Assembly: GCA_003157445.1 (NCBI GenBank)
Contig: PMJN01000196.1
Location: forward strand, 2,173 to 8,983
DNA: 6,811 bases
Source of the DNA: Micrococcales bacterium
GTDB taxonomy: Bacteria; Actinomycetota; Actinomycetes; Actinomycetales; Dermatophilaceae
Reading direction: 5' to 3'
Made by a program: the position numbers and the translations under genes. Shown in pieces: positions 6,429 through 6,811 of the stretch. The notes beneath the pieces were generated by a model, which saw only the letters and a list, made by a program, of their open reading frames with translations, was not told the origin of the DNA and did not search any database. The stretch's first letter is position 1. Every line of letters starts with the position of its first letter.

Positions 6429-6734
6429 TCAGTCTTTCCTCTCTAGGAACCAAACGATTTCGTCATCTGTGACCTGTTTCATACGTCCGGCGAACCCGCT
6501 CAGCGCTGGTTCCAGCTCCACCAGGGGAAAGGACCGTCCGAGTTCCCGCTCGAGGCTGAGGCGGGTCAATCGGCAGTACTCGGGAGCTTGGATTCGGACG
6601 TATCCGCCTTCGTCATGGACTTGCACATCCGAGTCTGGGTTGTCGGCGATGATCGCTTCTGCGACGGCGTCGGCCAAGTCCATGTCCAGGCCGCGGATAA
6701 GGGGGCCCACCATTTTGAGTGCGACTTCTGTCAT
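6429..6734 (-). CDS. Di-iron monooxygenase coupling/effector protein (TmoD/IsoD-type, MmoB family)
   Basis: 101 aa, cofactor-free. It binds the hydroxylase near the di-iron site and controls O2 activation, coupling and regioselectivity. The match to TmoD is clear across the length: VGPLIRGLD (9-17), DNP (31-33), YVRIQAP (45-51), LTRLSLERELGR (56-67), ELEPALSGFAGRM (73-85) and a C-terminal W-F-L-E-R-K. ATG 6734 is chosen because GAGAAGG stands 5 nt upstream and the protein then has the family's length. The frame stays open upstream to the window edge, but that part overlaps the preceding gene and does not resemble the family. The gap to the ferredoxin stop is 10 nt. Confidence 0.92.
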   Translation of the reverse strand: MTEVALKMVGPLIRGLDMDLADAVAEAIIADNPDSDVQVHDEGGYVRIQAPEYCRLTRLSLERELGRSFPLVELEPALSGFAGRMKQVTDDEIVWFLERKD

Positions 6735-6744
6735 GTCCGCCTTC

Positions 6745-6811
6745 TCAGCGTTCTTGTGCTCGGTTATGGTGCCGGATTCCGTCGTGCGGGATTCCGACTT
6801 GGATGCGATCC
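6745..6811 (-). CDS. C-terminal end of a Rieske-type ferredoxin (TmoC/IsoC-type), partial
   Basis: The last 21 codons of a gene running off the right edge: DRIQVGIPHDGIRHHNRAQE followed by Arg and TGA (6745-6747). This resembles the end of TmoC (D-D-I-Y-V-S-T-K-G-I-L-P then a short basic tail), the final strand of the Rieske fold. The Cys/His cluster ligands lie upstream, outside the window. Its position just before the coupling protein is where TmoC/IsoC sits in six-component operons. The assignment rests on a short stretch plus gene order. It would carry electrons from the reductase to the hydroxylase. Confidence 0.6.
   Translation of the reverse strand, partial: DRIQVGIPHDGIRHHNRAQER

Overview
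The window is GC-rich DNA with GTG starts, short intergenic gaps and Rhodococcus/Mycobacterium/Nocardioides-like proteins. It most likely comes from an actinomycete (inferred from composition and family resemblance; no taxonomic marker gene is present). It holds two intact functional modules pointing towards each other, separated by about 1.4 kb of decayed sequence.

Left module (about 323-2988, + strand): a two-gene metal-transport operon. The first gene encodes a soluble protein with a PRC-barrel-like N-terminus, an MgtE-type intracellular helical domain and a CBS pair, but no MgtE membrane domain. Its stop codon overlaps the start of the second gene (ATGA), which encodes an 11-helix NRAMP-superfamily transporter. 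The transporter's metal-site motifs differ from classical Mn/Fe NRAMPs: DPAG replaces DPGN in helix 1, and TTLAPW replaces the usual A-T-V-M-P-H in helix 6. Together they suggest a divalent-cation importer, perhaps for Mg2+, gated or sensed by a detached MgtE-like regulatory subunit (inference). The first ~90 bases may hold the 3' end of an upstream gene.

Middle (about 2989-4404): a gene graveyard. It contains a frameshifted 3' remnant of an IS481-type transposase, a tandem duplication and long inverted repeat that look like insertion-sequence ends, a CYTH-domain gene cut off after about 117 native residues, a 35-bp imperfect direct repeat, and a 27-residue scrap of a zinc-type alcohol dehydrogenase next to the monooxygenase operon.

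Right module (about 4405-6811, - strand, running off the right edge): the distal part of a soluble di-iron monooxygenase operon. In transcription order it has the C-terminal end of a Rieske-type ferredoxin (partial), the coupling/effector protein, the hydroxylase beta subunit and the NAD(P)H-dependent 2Fe-2S/FAD reductase. Spacings are 10, 1 and 4 nt. The C-D-E-F order and the protein sequences match the six-component toluene-4-monooxygenase / isoprene-monooxygenase type (TmoABCDEF, IsoABCDEF), not the propane (PrmABCD) or ethene (EtnABCD) types. The reductase passes electrons from NAD(P)H to the ferredoxin, which reduces the di-iron hydroxylase; the coupling protein tunes O2 activation and product formation. 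The alpha and gamma subunits, which would reveal the substrate, lie beyond the right edge.
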